A DNA stretch of 64,000 nt from an uncultured Lentisphaerota bacterium (GTDB lineage Bacteria > Verrucomicrobiota > Kiritimatiellia > CAIQIC01): positions 22,940 through 86,939 of the forward strand of contig CAIWHP010000112.1 in assembly GCA_903912445.1 (NCBI GenBank), read 5' to 3'. Made by a program: the position numbers and the translations under genes. Shown one piece after another: positions 16,076 through 24,402 of this stretch (position 1 is the stretch's first letter; every line of letters begins with the position of its first letter). The notes beneath the pieces are model-generated. The model was not told the origin of the DNA. It saw only the letters and a list, made by a program, of their open reading frames with translations, and ran no database searches.

Positions 16076-18418
16076 TCAAGGCTGGGCCGGCAGCGCGGAC
16101 TTGTCGGATGCGGCACCCGGCAGCGGCGGGAGCTTGGCGGAGTAGTGCACAGCGCGGTGACGGTTGTCGTCGAAGGCGAAGTGCAGCCACTGCTTGTCCG
16201 CGCTGACGAAGCCATCGGGGTAGTTCATGTTGCCCTTGGGGCCGTCGCAGCTTTCCTGCTGGAGCACGCGCTGGTAGGGCCAGCTCTGCATGCCGTCGAA
16301 GCTGATCCAGAGTGCCATCGGGGTGCGACGTTTTCCGTTGGGGTTGTGCAGCAGCGCGACGGCGTTGCCGCCCAGGCTGTAGAGCGTCGCCTTGCTGCCG
16401 GGATTCGGGATGGCCGTGGTATTGGCAAACTCCGGCCACGTCCGGCCGCCGTCGCGGGAGTCGGCGCGGAACAGCACGCCGCCGAGGCCATCGGCGCGGA
16501 TGAGCATCGCGATGTGGTTCTTGCCCAGCTCGACGAGATTGTTCTCCGCCCAGCCGAAGTAGCGGTCGTTCGGCGTCAGGCGGATATTGCCGTGCTCGGT
16601 CCACGTCTTGCCGCCGTCGCTGCTCATCAGCACCCCGTTGCGCGGGTTCGTGAAGTCGCGGTCGAGCGGCGCGCGGTCCTGCTGGTCGGCGGGGCCGATG
16701 TAGTGCTGGAACGGCACCATGAGACGGCCGTCGCGCGTGGCGATATGGTTGCGGATGAACGTGCGGTTCTGCAGGCGGCCGGGGACGGCCTCCGGCTTGC
16801 GCCACGTCTTGAAGGAGTCGTCGCTGTGCAGGAACCACGAACGCCAGTCGTTGGCCCAGTGCTTCGAGTGCGTGGAGAAGAACAGCGTGGCGCGCCCGCC
16901 GCGGATCATCAGCTCGGTCGGCCCCTGCCCGATGGTCTTGCCCTCGCGCGGGAAGCCGACGTCGAAGCACTCCAGCTTCGACCACGTCTTGCCGCGATCG
17001 GAGCTGCGCGTGACGCCGGTGTAGTTCAACGGCGAAGGCTCCGTGTTGCCGCCGGCGAGGATGAAGAGAATCCACGAGCCATCGGGCAGCTCGCGCAGCG
17101 TCGTATCGCATACCATCTTGTTCGGCGTCACACCGTCGTAGGGGATGCTCTTGAAATCCTGCTTCGCATCCTCGGCCGCCTGCGCGGCCCACTGCGGGTC
17201 GGGCCGGATCGAACTCGGCGGATGCGGCGCGTAGGCCTTGTTCACCAGCATCCGCGGCTTCGCGCCAGGCGAGGCGAACTTGCCGGCAACGACATCCTCC
17301 TCGCGGAACTTGGCGAGCAGGATCTCCGCATCGGTGTGGCGGTTCCAATCGTAGAGGATGTGAAGCGTGCCATCGGGCGCCTGGAAGCCGTCGGGGTAGC
17401 TCACGAGCGCGCGGTCGTCGAGCAGCAGGCGGTGCGGCCACGTCTTGCCATCGTCGGTGGACAGGAAGGCGGTCATGCTGGAGCGGCGCGGCAGGCGCGC
17501 ATCGGTCGGGCCGTTCTTCACGAGCAGCAGGTTGCCCGAGGCCAGCCGGCGGATGAAGAACCGCGCGCTGGGGTTCTGGAGCGCCGAAGGCTGCGGCGCG
17601 CTCCACGTGACGCCCTTGTCGGTCGAAAACGTTTCGCTGATGCCCTGCTTTGTGCGCGCGAGCATCCAGAGGCGGCCGTCCTTCAACTCGACGATCATGT
17701 GCTCGTCGAACTCCGTGTTCGGGAACGCCACGCCGCTGCGGCGCGTCCACGTCCGGCCCTGATCGGTCGAGGCGAAGACGTTCGCCATGCGGAGCGGATC
17801 GAGAGCGTGGTGCGCTTCCTTGAGCAAAGGCGGATTGATGCGCTCGCGCGGCCATAGCGAGACCGGCAGCAGCCAGTCGCCGTTGGCGAGCACCGTCGGC
17901 TTGCACAGCGTGCAGCCATCGGCGAAGCGCACCGGCTGGGTCCATGTGGGCTCGGCGGCGTCGGGATTGTCGCAGCGGGTGTACCAGTCGCCGCAGCGGC
18001 CATCGAAGTAGCCGAGGCTCTGGTCGAAGAACAGCCACAGCCGGCCCAGCGGATCGGTCCAGAGATTGCCGACCAGCGCGCGGCGCGGCGGCGTGTTGGT
18101 CGGATCGGTGGGATCGATCACCACCCGCGGCTGCGACCACGACTTCCCGCCGTCATCGCTCGTCGCAAGCATGAAGAAGCCGTTCGGGTTATCGCCATTG
18201 CCCACCCAGCAAGCCCACAGCCGGCCCTTCGGCGTCCGCTCCAGCCCGATGATCATGTTGCCCGTGCGGACGGCGTCGGCGTACTCCGGCCCCGGCTGCG
18301 TGTTGACCACCGGCGGCTCCAGCGAAAGATCGAGCACCGCCCGCGACAGTTCCTCTGCCTGCGCACCGCTCGCCGTTGCCAGCAAACCCAGATACAACGC
18401 AACACACAAACGCTTCAT
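16076..18418 (-). CDS. Secreted protein with two tandem sialidase-type domains
   Basis: 780 residues; signal peptide MKRLCVALYLGLLATASGAQA; AGGAGG upstream fixes the start. At least eight Asp-box motifs occur (SDDGGKSW, STDQGRTW, STDKGVTW, STDDGKTW, SSDRGKTW, SDDSFKTW, SSDGGKTW, SRDGGRTW), falling in two sets of four separated near residue 400, which indicates two BNR/sialidase propellers in one chain. Clear Arg-Ile-Pro catalytic motifs were not found, so it may be a binding protein or a glycosidase of another specificity. Three phased palindromes and a cruciform repeat lie upstream. Confidence 0.78.
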   Translation of the reverse strand: MKRLCVALYLGLLATASGAQAEELSRAVLDLSLEPPVVNTQPGPEYADAVRTGNMIIGLERTPKGRLWACWVGNGDNPNGFFMLATSDDGGKSWSQPRVVIDPTDPTNTPPRRALVGNLWTDPLGRLWLFFDQSLGYFDGRCGDWYTRCDNPDAAEPTWTQPVRFADGCTLCKPTVLANGDWLLPVSLWPRERINPPLLKEAHHALDPLRMANVFASTDQGRTWTRRSGVAFPNTEFDEHMIVELKDGRLWMLARTKQGISETFSTDKGVTWSAPQPSALQNPSARFFIRRLASGNLLLVKNGPTDARLPRRSSMTAFLSTDDGKTWPHRLLLDDRALVSYPDGFQAPDGTLHILYDWNRHTDAEILLAKFREEDVVAGKFASPGAKPRMLVNKAYAPHPPSSIRPDPQWAAQAAEDAKQDFKSIPYDGVTPNKMVCDTTLRELPDGSWILFILAGGNTEPSPLNYTGVTRSSDRGKTWSKLECFDVGFPREGKTIGQGPTELMIRGGRATLFFSTHSKHWANDWRSWFLHSDDSFKTWRKPEAVPGRLQNRTFIRNHIATRDGRLMVPFQHYIGPADQQDRAPLDRDFTNPRNGVLMSSDGGKTWTEHGNIRLTPNDRYFGWAENNLVELGKNHIAMLIRADGLGGVLFRADSRDGGRTWPEFANTTAIPNPGSKATLYSLGGNAVALLHNPNGKRRTPMALWISFDGMQSWPYQRVLQQESCDGPKGNMNYPDGFVSADKQWLHFAFDDNRHRAVHYSAKLPPLPGAASDKSALPAQP

Positions 18419-18451
18419 GTCAGTCCTCCTGCGTACGATCAAAGTTTCTTC

Positions 18452-18500
18452 TGTAGCGGCGGCCTGTGGCCGCCGACGGCGACCGCTGGTCGCCGCTACA
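18452..18500. repeat. 49-bp cruciform repeat
   Basis: Ends TGTAGCGGCG and CGCCGCTACA are perfect inverted repeats; inside are two tandem hairpins, GGCGGCC-tgt-GGCCGCC and GGCGACC-gct-GGTCGCC. A single-hairpin relative (GGCGGCC-act-GGCCGCC) is at 63883-63911. Confidence 0.75.
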
Positions 18501-18505
18501 GCAAG

Positions 18506-18584
18506 TTCCAAGCATTGGGAAAGTCACGGCGGCATCTTTCCAAGGATTGAAAATAATTGACAGCCCTTTTCCAAGGCTTGGAAC
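18506..18584. repeat. Phased palindrome array, 3 copies
   Basis: CCAAnnnTTGG-type cores centred at 18513, 18545 and 18576 (spacings 32 and 31 bp), the outer T/A flanks extending each palindrome to about 17 bp. The array lies upstream of the tandem sialidase-type gene. Confidence 0.85.
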
Positions 18585-18655
18585 TGCGCTCACCGCTAAA
18601 AGAAACCACCACAGAGGGTGCAAAGACACGCGGTCGATGTTGGTTGGACCAAGCG

Positions 18656-18874
18656 CTACTTCTTTGAGCGCGCCTTAATCAGCAGAATTAATCCTGTGAC
18701 GGCCAAACTGCCTCCGATTAAGAGTTGTCCGCCTGCGAGTACCGCGGTCCAAGGTAGTCTTTGGAATAGTTCGGCAAGGAATGCAGCAAAAGAGAAAAGC
18801 AGAACACCGGCGCTAAGTACGCTACCCAATATCAACATCACAACTGCGATACCCCGTCGCGCTTTTGGTTCCAT
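18656..18874 (-). CDS. Small two-helix membrane protein
   Basis: 72 residues with two predicted membrane spans (about 10-33 and 42-66), a basic N-terminus (MEPKARRG) and a basic C-terminus (KARSKK), so both ends are probably cytoplasmic. No family recognised. Its codon use is more AT-rich than the neighbours. The clean hydrophobicity pattern supports a real gene, but no strong ribosome binding site is visible. Confidence 0.55.
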   Translation of the reverse strand: MEPKARRGIAVVMLILGSVLSAGVLLFSFAAFLAELFQRLPWTAVLAGGQLLIGGSLAVTGLILLIKARSKK

Positions 18875-18929
18875 AATTTAGCCGAACAGTTTTTTATCAC
18901 ACACGGCTGCGACCATGCTCGCGGAACGG

Positions 18930-19060
18930 GTGGGTGGAGTCAAGTAGGGAGGCGGGTTTGGGTGGTCTGGCGGACGCCGCGGCGCGGCGTCCCTACCATC
19001 CGTCCTCTGTGAACTTCCGCCGACCTCCGCGGCCTCGGTGGTTACTTCTTCTGGGCCGTT
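18930..19060. repeat. GC palindrome and CTCNGTG-word tract
   Basis: GGACGCCGCGGCGCGGCGTCC (about 18972-18992) is a long GC inverted repeat, followed by a CCTCTGTG / CCTCGGTGG word tract reading towards 19037. A related CCACCACAGAGGG tract is at about 18605. Confidence 0.5.
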
Positions 19061-19067
19061 CAGCTCG

Positions 19068-19886
19068 TCACTGGCCCACGGCCCGCCGCTGGCGGACGGC
19101 CTCGAACAGCAGCAGCGTGGTCGCGGCGGAGACATTGAGCGAATCGGCCTGGCCGAGCATCGGGATCTTCACCTGCAGTTCGGCGCTCTCCATCCAGCGC
19201 GCGCTCAGGCCCGCCTGCTCCTGCCCGACGACGATGGCGACGCCGCGCGTGAGATCCACGGCCGTGTATTCGTGCGTCGCGTGCGGCGTGGCGGCGAGCG
19301 CGGCAATCTTCTTCTCGCGCAGCCACGCGAGCACGTCCGCGCTCGGGGCCTCGACCACCGGGACGCTGAAGAGTGTGCCGATGCTCGCGCGGACGACGTT
19401 CGGGTTGTGGATATCGGTGCAGCCGTCGCAGACGATCACCGCGTTCACGCCGGCGGCGTCGGCGCTGCGCAGGATGGTGCCGAGGTTGCCGGGCTTCTCG
19501 ATGGCCTCGGCGACGATCAGCAGCGGGTGTTCCGGCAGCTTGAGGTCGGCGAGCGCGAGGTGGCGCTGTGGCGCGATGGCGAGCAGGCCCTCGGTGCGGT
19601 CGCCGTAGGCCAGCTTGCGGAACACCGGCGCGCTGCACGCGACCTGCTCGACCCCGGCGGCCGCGGCGCGCGCGAGCGTGTCGGCCTCCGCCATGCTGGT
19701 GAAGAGCTCGTTGCAGAAGAACAGCGTGTGCAGCTGCCAGCCGTTGTCCAGCGCGCGCGCCACCTCGCGCCGGCCCTCGATGAGGAACAGCCCGGCCTCG
19801 TCGCGGTCGCGCCGCTCGCGCAGGCGGACCGCCTGCTTGATCCGCGGATTCTGCAGGCTGGTGATGATCTGGATCGCGTCGCTCAT
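19068..19886 (-). CDS. SpoU/TrmH-family RNA 2'-O-methyltransferase
   Basis: 272 residues. An N-terminal substrate-binding domain (ITSLQNPRIKQAVRLRERR...FLIEGRREV) is followed by the SPOUT knot motifs: motif 1 EAIEKPGNLGTILRSADAAG (Asn and Arg), motif 2 AIVVGQEQAGLS, and motif 3 IPMLGQADSLNVSAATTLLL. These bind S-adenosylmethionine and methylate ribose in rRNA or tRNA. The target nucleotide cannot be predicted. The start is supported by TTGTCG-17-TATAAG with 6 nt to the ATG, predicting a leaderless mRNA. Confidence 0.92.
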   Translation of the reverse strand: MSDAIQIITSLQNPRIKQAVRLRERRDRDEAGLFLIEGRREVARALDNGWQLHTLFFCNELFTSMAEADTLARAAAAGVEQVACSAPVFRKLAYGDRTEGLLAIAPQRHLALADLKLPEHPLLIVAEAIEKPGNLGTILRSADAAGVNAVIVCDGCTDIHNPNVVRASIGTLFSVPVVEAPSADVLAWLREKKIAALAATPHATHEYTAVDLTRGVAIVVGQEQAGLSARWMESAELQVKIPMLGQADSLNVSAATTLLLFEAVRQRRAVGQ

Positions 19887-19892
19887 GCGAAG

Positions 19893-19921
19893 CTTATAGC
19901 AGAAAAAAAGCGCCGCGACAA
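19893..19921 (-). promoter_or_regulatory. Promoter TTGTCG-17-TATAAG, leaderless type
   Basis: TTGTCG (19916-19921) and TATAAG (19893-19898), 17 bp apart, 6 nt before the methyltransferase ATG at 19886. No Shine-Dalgarno is possible in the remaining space. Confidence 0.75.
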
Positions 19922-19944
19922 AAGCGGCGGCGCGAGAGGAGGCA

Positions 19945-20140
19945 ATGAAATTTCCGATTGAAGATTGCCGCTTGCCGATTTGCGGTGGTGGCACTTTCAG
20001 GAAAACGAAACCTGTAGGGGCGCAGACTTGCTGCGCCCCTTGTGCGTTGATCGTGCCCGCCGCACGACGGCAGATCGGGCCGATCAAACGGATCCGACCG
20101 ATCCACCGGCAGCGCGGAACTTTGCAACCTGCAACCTTAA
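19945..20140. repeat. Repeat cluster incl. GTAGGGGCGCAG copy 2
   Basis: An AATC/GATTGC-type word tract (19945-19985), the GTAGGGGCGCAG repeat (20013-20047), a GATCGG/GATCCG word tract (20072-20098; relatives near 13425, 21675 and 62195) and TTGCAACCTGCAACC (20114-20130). Confidence 0.65.
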
Positions 20141-20147
20141 ACTTTCT

Positions 20148-20984
20148 TCACTTGCCCGCCGCGGCGCAGCGCGGGGCGAGCAGCTTCTTGACGACAGCGG
20201 GGGTGTCGCTCTTGCGGTAGATCTGCTGCTCGACCCAGGCGATCGCCTTCGCGAACGTTTCCGGCGGCGCCCAGACGTGGCCACCGTCGAAGGGATAGAC
20301 GCTGAAGCGCGCGGGGCCGAGCGCCGTCTTCATGCGCGGCACCTCGGTCTTGTTGCTGTCCTTCTCGCCGATGGTCATCGCCACAAAAACGCCGTGGCTG
20401 CCCTTGAGTTTGGCGACATGATAGACGCCTTTGCTGTCGGACGCGCCGCCCGCGCCCTGCAGAATAAGCCCGACAAAACCGGGCCGCGTCTGCACGAACA
20501 CGGAACTGGCCCGCGCGCCGCCGGACATGCCGGTGGCGATTTTCAGGCCCTCCTGGATGCGCACGCGCTTGACCACGTCGTCGTGCGCCGCGAGAAAGTT
20601 GCCGACGATCGGTGCCCACGGCCCGTTCTTCGACTCGATGAGCATGACGACCACGTAGCCGCTGGCCTTGAGCCACGCGGCCATGTTGCCCATGCCCGCC
20701 TTGCCGCCGGGCGAGGCGATGAAGATGCAGGGCCACGCTTTTTTCTCGTCGGCCTTGTAGCCTTCCGGCAGCCAGAGCTTGTAATGATATTCGCCCTTCG
20801 CGGCCTCGCACTCCTTCGCGGAATCGAAGACCGGCACCTCCGCGCGCTTCGGCGGCTGCGCCAGCTCACACGCGATGAGCGTCTCCTTCTGCTCCTCCAA
20901 CGGATCGTTCAGCGGCGTCGTTTCCGCCTGCGCGCCCAGACGGGCGCACACCCCGGCCAAGCAGGCCCAATGGATTGTGTTCAT
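20148..20984 (-). CDS. Secreted alpha/beta-hydrolase-like protein
   Basis: 278 residues with a signal-like N-terminus (MNTIHWACLAGVCARLGAQA). The core has YHYKLWLPEGY, WPCIFIASPGG as the oxyanion region, GMSGGARAS as a G-x-S-x-G nucleophile elbow, and a late GGHVW His, all consistent with an esterase-type alpha/beta hydrolase; the acid residue is not obvious. It resembles the putative esterases that accompany polysaccharide loci. The start is placed at 20984 because a TTGCCT-18-TAAACT promoter ends 7 nt before it. Confidence 0.7.
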   Translation of the reverse strand: MNTIHWACLAGVCARLGAQAETTPLNDPLEEQKETLIACELAQPPKRAEVPVFDSAKECEAAKGEYHYKLWLPEGYKADEKKAWPCIFIASPGGKAGMGNMAAWLKASGYVVVMLIESKNGPWAPIVGNFLAAHDDVVKRVRIQEGLKIATGMSGGARASSVFVQTRPGFVGLILQGAGGASDSKGVYHVAKLKGSHGVFVAMTIGEKDSNKTEVPRMKTALGPARFSVYPFDGGHVWAPPETFAKAIAWVEQQIYRKSDTPAVVKKLLAPRCAAAGK

Positions 20985-20991
20985 GGCGCGC

Positions 20992-21021
20992 AGTTTAGCC
21001 AACCGCCCTGCGGCAAGGCAA
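20992..21021 (-). promoter_or_regulatory. Promoter TTGCCT-18-TAAACT, leaderless type
   Basis: TTGCCT (21016-21021) and TAAACT (20992-20997) on the minus strand; GCGCGCC (7 nt) leads to the ATG at 20984, closely matching the spacers at 14387 and 15611. Confidence 0.65.
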
Positions 21022-21097
21022 TGGCGTTATGTGCTGCGCCGCACACCTTTCCCGGCTTGAAGGGTGGCTGGCATTCCGCCATGCTGGCGGCGCGACG

Positions 21098-21628
21098 ATG
21101 AACGATTACAAACCCATCCTCGGTCACTTGCTGGTGCGGTTGCTGATCGCGTCGCCGTTCTTCGCCATCGGCCTGACCGGCGCGGCCTTCGTGGCCAGCC
21201 CGTTTTTCACGCTCGCCGGCGCCATCATCGTCGCCAAACCGCTGGCCCGGCTGTTGGCCGAACCGTTCGGCAGCCTGTTTTTCCCCAACAAGCATTATGA
21301 CCGGCCGCAGCCGATCTACGGCATTCCGCTCGCGCGCAAACAGGAGGGCCACTATGAGGAGGCGCTCGCCGGCTTCCTGGAGATCGCGCACGGCTGGCCC
21401 GACCAGGTCCAGGCGTGGATCGAGATGCTGGATGTCGCCATCAACTGCCTCCACGACGGCGCGCGCGCCGAGAGCATTTTCCAACAGGGCATGGCCGCGC
21501 TGCAAGACGATGCCGCGCGCCAGCGCCTCGCCGAGATGTACGTGGCGCTCAAGAGCCAGCTCCCGCCGGCCCAGCCGCCCGTGCGCGCGCCACTGCCCCT
21601 GCCCACCGGGCGCCCGCCGCCGGAGTGA
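21098..21628 (+). CDS. Membrane-anchored protein with a TPR-like tail
   Basis: 176 residues. Two membrane segments (about 10-30 and 36-54) are followed by a cytoplasmic region: KQEGHYEEALAGFLEIAHGWP reads as one TPR helix pair, then AESIFQQGMAALQDDAARQRLAEMY, and a Pro-rich C-terminus. No enzymatic motif. It is transcribed divergently from the hydrolase gene; TTGAAG-17-CATGCT lies just upstream. The function is unknown; TPR tails usually mediate protein contacts. Confidence 0.65.
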   Translation: MNDYKPILGHLLVRLLIASPFFAIGLTGAAFVASPFFTLAGAIIVAKPLARLLAEPFGSLFFPNKHYDRPQPIYGIPLARKQEGHYEEALAGFLEIAHGWPDQVQAWIEMLDVAINCLHDGARAESIFQQGMAALQDDAARQRLAEMYVALKSQLPPAQPPVRAPLPLPTGRPPPE

Positions 21629-21639
21629 GAGGTTGCAAG

Positions 21640-21760
21640 TTACAGGCTCCGAGTTGCAGGCGCGATGAGCTTGGACCGATCCGACGGAACGGACCGCTCA
21701 TTTTCCAAGCATTGGAAACGGGAAGCGTGAGTTTTTCCAAGGGTTGGAAAGGTTAAGCTT
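21640..21760. repeat. Phased palindrome pair with word repeat
   Basis: A GTTGCA-word tract at 21634-21661 is followed by CCAA-GCA-TTGG (centre 21710) and CCAA-GGG-TTGG (centre 21742), 32 bp apart, in the gap between convergent genes. Confidence 0.8.
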
Positions 21761-21877
21761 GGAAGGTTTCAAGACATGAAACGCGCGGATGTCGGAGCGG
21801 AAGGACTTCGCGCGCAGCACCCGTTTTTCAACGGCCCACCGACCATCGACAGCTGACCGATAATGAATGACTTCTTT

Positions 21878-23821
21878 TCATACGCGATCGAGGCATTCAC
21901 GCACGGTGATGGCGAGCAGGCGCATTTCGTAGGGTTTGCCCAGGAAGGTGAGATCGCGTTCTTTGCTCGCGCTGAGGCGGGCCATCTCCTGGCTGTAGCC
22001 GGTGGACACGATCACTTTCAAGTCGGGCTTCAGGATGCGGAGACGTTGCGCCAGATCCAGGCCGTTGATCCCTTCGGGCATCACCATGTCGGTCAGCAGG
22101 AGCGCGATGGCGCCCTCGTAGTCGTTCCACTGCCGCAAGGCGGCGGCGCCGGTGGATGCCTCGAAGACGCGGTAACCGAGGCGCTGCAGCGTCATGACGG
22201 AAAGCTTGCGCAGGGGCTCGTCGTCTTCCACGACCAGGATGGTTTCGGAGCCGCGCGGGAGCGGCGGGTGCGCGGGGGCAGACGCCCCCGAGGCCGCCGC
22301 GGGACGCGCCGGCAGGTAGACGCGGAAGGCCGTCCCGACGTTCACCGCGCTTTCCACTTCGACCCAGCCCTGGTGCTGCTTGACGATGCCATAGACCGTG
22401 GCCAGGCCCATGCCGGTGCCGCGACCGATTTCCTTGGTGGTGAAGAACGGCTCGAAGATGTGCGGGAGCGTCTGGGGGTCCATACCGCAGCCGGAGTCGG
22501 CCACGGAGAGACAGACGAAGCGGCCGGGGCGCGCCTCGGTATTGGCCAGGACGTCGGAAGGACGGACTTCCAAGGCGCGCGTGCCGAGGGTGAGACGCCC
22601 GCCCTGGGGCATGGCATCACGGGCGTTGACGCAGAGGTTCATGACCACCTGCTGCATCATGCCGGCGTCGGCATCAATCCACAAGGGGCCGGGCTCGCCG
22701 TGGAGCGTGATGTCGATGTGTTCGCCGAGCAGCCGGCGCAGCATCTTCAGGAGGTCGGCCAGCACCTCGTTGAGGTCGAGGGGTTTGATCTGCATGATCT
22801 GGCGCCGGCTGAACAACAGCAGCTGCCGGGTCAGTTCGGCCGCCCGCTGGGCGCCTTTCTCCACCTCCCTGAGGTCCGCCTGCAACTGCGGCGACAGGCC
22901 GGGCTCATCCAGCACCAGGTCCAGCTGCAGGATGGTGGCCGCGAGGATGTTGTTGAAGTCGTGCGCGATGCCGCCGGCGAGTTGGCCCACCGCCTCCATC
23001 TTCTGCGCCTGCAGGAGCTGCCCCTCCACCCGCTTGCGTTCGGCGACCTCCGCCTGCAGCTCCTGCGTGCGCTCGATCACGCGCTGCTCCAGCTGGGTAT
23101 GCGCCCCCTGGAGCGCAGCGTCGCGGGCCTGAATCTGGGCCAGCATCTCGTTGAAATCATCGATCAGCTGGCCCAGCTCGTCCGCGCTCTCCTTGGGCAC
23201 GCGCACCACGTAGTCCTTCTGCCGCGCCACCGACCGCGTCGCCTGCACCAGGTGCAGGATGGGCACCGTGATGAAGCGCTGGAACCACAGCGAGAGCAGG
23301 AAGGCCATCAGCATCGCCGCCAGCAGGACGCCGCCGGCAATCTTGTAGTACTGGTGCATCCGCTGGGAGAGCGCGTCGAGGTTGGCCTGGAGGAAGATCG
23401 TGCCCAGTTGCTCGTCGCCTTGGATGATGGGCTGGAAGAGCACAATCCGGTCGTGCTCGAACCGATGGCCCGCGGGCTGGCAGGGCGGGGGCGCGAACTC
23501 CGCGCCGGGCCCCTGCTGCGGATACCGGGCGAAGACCTCGCCCTCCTTGGTGTAGATGCAGGCCGCCGTGATATCGCTCCGGGCTTTCAGCGCGGAGAGC
23601 ACCTCGTGGGCCACCTTGCGGTCGTTGAAGTCCAACGCCCCGGTGCTGTTGTTGCCCAGCATCGCCGCCAAGGTCAGCAAGCCCTGCTTCATCTCGTCCT
23701 GCACCGTGACCCTGTCGTAGATCACGAAGCCGGCGCTGGCCAACAGCAGGGCGACGCCGCTCGTCAGCATGCTGATGAGCATCTGTTTGCTGCGGATCGA
23801 AAATGTAGGCAGGAAGCCCAT
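21878..23821 (-). CDS. Hybrid sensor histidine kinase/response regulator with CHASE8-type sensor
   Basis: 647 residues. TM1 about 15-36; a periplasmic sensor (40-155) with DEMKQGLLTLAAMLGNNSTG resembling CHASE8 domains of YfiN-type proteins; TM2 161-182; HAMP 183-235; coiled coil; DHp with phospho-acceptor His in GGIAHDFNNI (near 287); ATPase domain with NLCVNARDAM, DSGCGMD and GTGMGLATVYGIV; C-terminal receiver (525-645) with VVEDDE, phospho-Asp in LLLTDMVMP and Lys in FLGKPYEM. The ATG comes 1 nt after the yfiR-like stop. Context suggests the periplasmic YfiR-like protein controls this kinase. Confidence 0.92.
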   Translation of the reverse strand: MGFLPTFSIRSKQMLISMLTSGVALLLASAGFVIYDRVTVQDEMKQGLLTLAAMLGNNSTGALDFNDRKVAHEVLSALKARSDITAACIYTKEGEVFARYPQQGPGAEFAPPPCQPAGHRFEHDRIVLFQPIIQGDEQLGTIFLQANLDALSQRMHQYYKIAGGVLLAAMLMAFLLSLWFQRFITVPILHLVQATRSVARQKDYVVRVPKESADELGQLIDDFNEMLAQIQARDAALQGAHTQLEQRVIERTQELQAEVAERKRVEGQLLQAQKMEAVGQLAGGIAHDFNNILAATILQLDLVLDEPGLSPQLQADLREVEKGAQRAAELTRQLLLFSRRQIMQIKPLDLNEVLADLLKMLRRLLGEHIDITLHGEPGPLWIDADAGMMQQVVMNLCVNARDAMPQGGRLTLGTRALEVRPSDVLANTEARPGRFVCLSVADSGCGMDPQTLPHIFEPFFTTKEIGRGTGMGLATVYGIVKQHQGWVEVESAVNVGTAFRVYLPARPAAASGASAPAHPPLPRGSETILVVEDDEPLRKLSVMTLQRLGYRVFEASTGAAALRQWNDYEGAIALLLTDMVMPEGINGLDLAQRLRILKPDLKVIVSTGYSQEMARLSASKERDLTFLGKPYEMRLLAITVRECLDRV

Positions 23822-23822
23822 C

Positions 23823-24398
23823 TTATTTCCGCGGCGGTTCCACCCGCCCCTTGACCTGCCCGGCCACCGCGAGCAGCTTGGCACTCATGACCAGCCGGGC
23901 ACGCTGGACGGCGTCCAGGCCGATCTCGAGCCGGAGCTTGTTCTCTTGCCGCACAAAATTGACCATGCCGCCGAGGGCCAGAAAATTATCGGCCTCGCCC
24001 ACGGTGAGCACGGCCGTGTCCTGCACCCGCTGCAGCAGCTCCCTGATGCGCGGCTTGTCCGCCATGCCGATGAAGACCAGCTGGCACACCTTGACATCCT
24101 GCGTCAGCGTGATGGACCGGACCACAATCTCCCGGCCCTGGACGCGCTTGCCGCGCGTGATTTCCAGCAGATCGTTTTTGACCTCCGGCGCGCCGCTGAT
24201 GCCGATGGTGAAGGGTGCGGCGGCCGTGGCGGGCACCGGCCATTCCACATACTTGGTGAAATTGAACAGATAAAGCGCCTTGATCTGATGCTCCGCGAGC
24301 GGCGGCGGCTCGGCGGCGGCCACCGGGCCGCGAACGAGGAGCGCGCCCGCCAGCAGGCTGGCGCGGCACACCGTGACAAGGCTGGAGCGGAGCTTCAT
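23823..24398 (-). CDS. YfiR-like periplasmic repressor (DUF4154)
   Basis: 191 residues; signal peptide to about residue 29. The family signature is clear: IKALYLFNFTKYVEWP at the start of the mature protein, CQLVFIG in the middle, and VLTVGEADNFLALGGMVNFV towards the end. In Pseudomonas YfiR is a periplasmic, redox-sensitive inhibitor of the diguanylate cyclase YfiN; here only one cysteine (near residue 105) remains in the mature protein, so disulfide control as known there is not possible. It lies between a TonB receptor and a CHASE8-type kinase, with gaps of 4 and 1 nt. Confidence 0.9.
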   Translation of the reverse strand: MKLRSSLVTVCRASLLAGALLVRGPVAAAEPPPLAEHQIKALYLFNFTKYVEWPVPATAAAPFTIGISGAPEVKNDLLEITRGKRVQGREIVVRSITLTQDVKVCQLVFIGMADKPRIRELLQRVQDTAVLTVGEADNFLALGGMVNFVRQENKLRLEIGLDAVQRARLVMSAKLLAVAGQVKGRVEPPRK

Positions 24399-24402
24399 GA
24401 GA

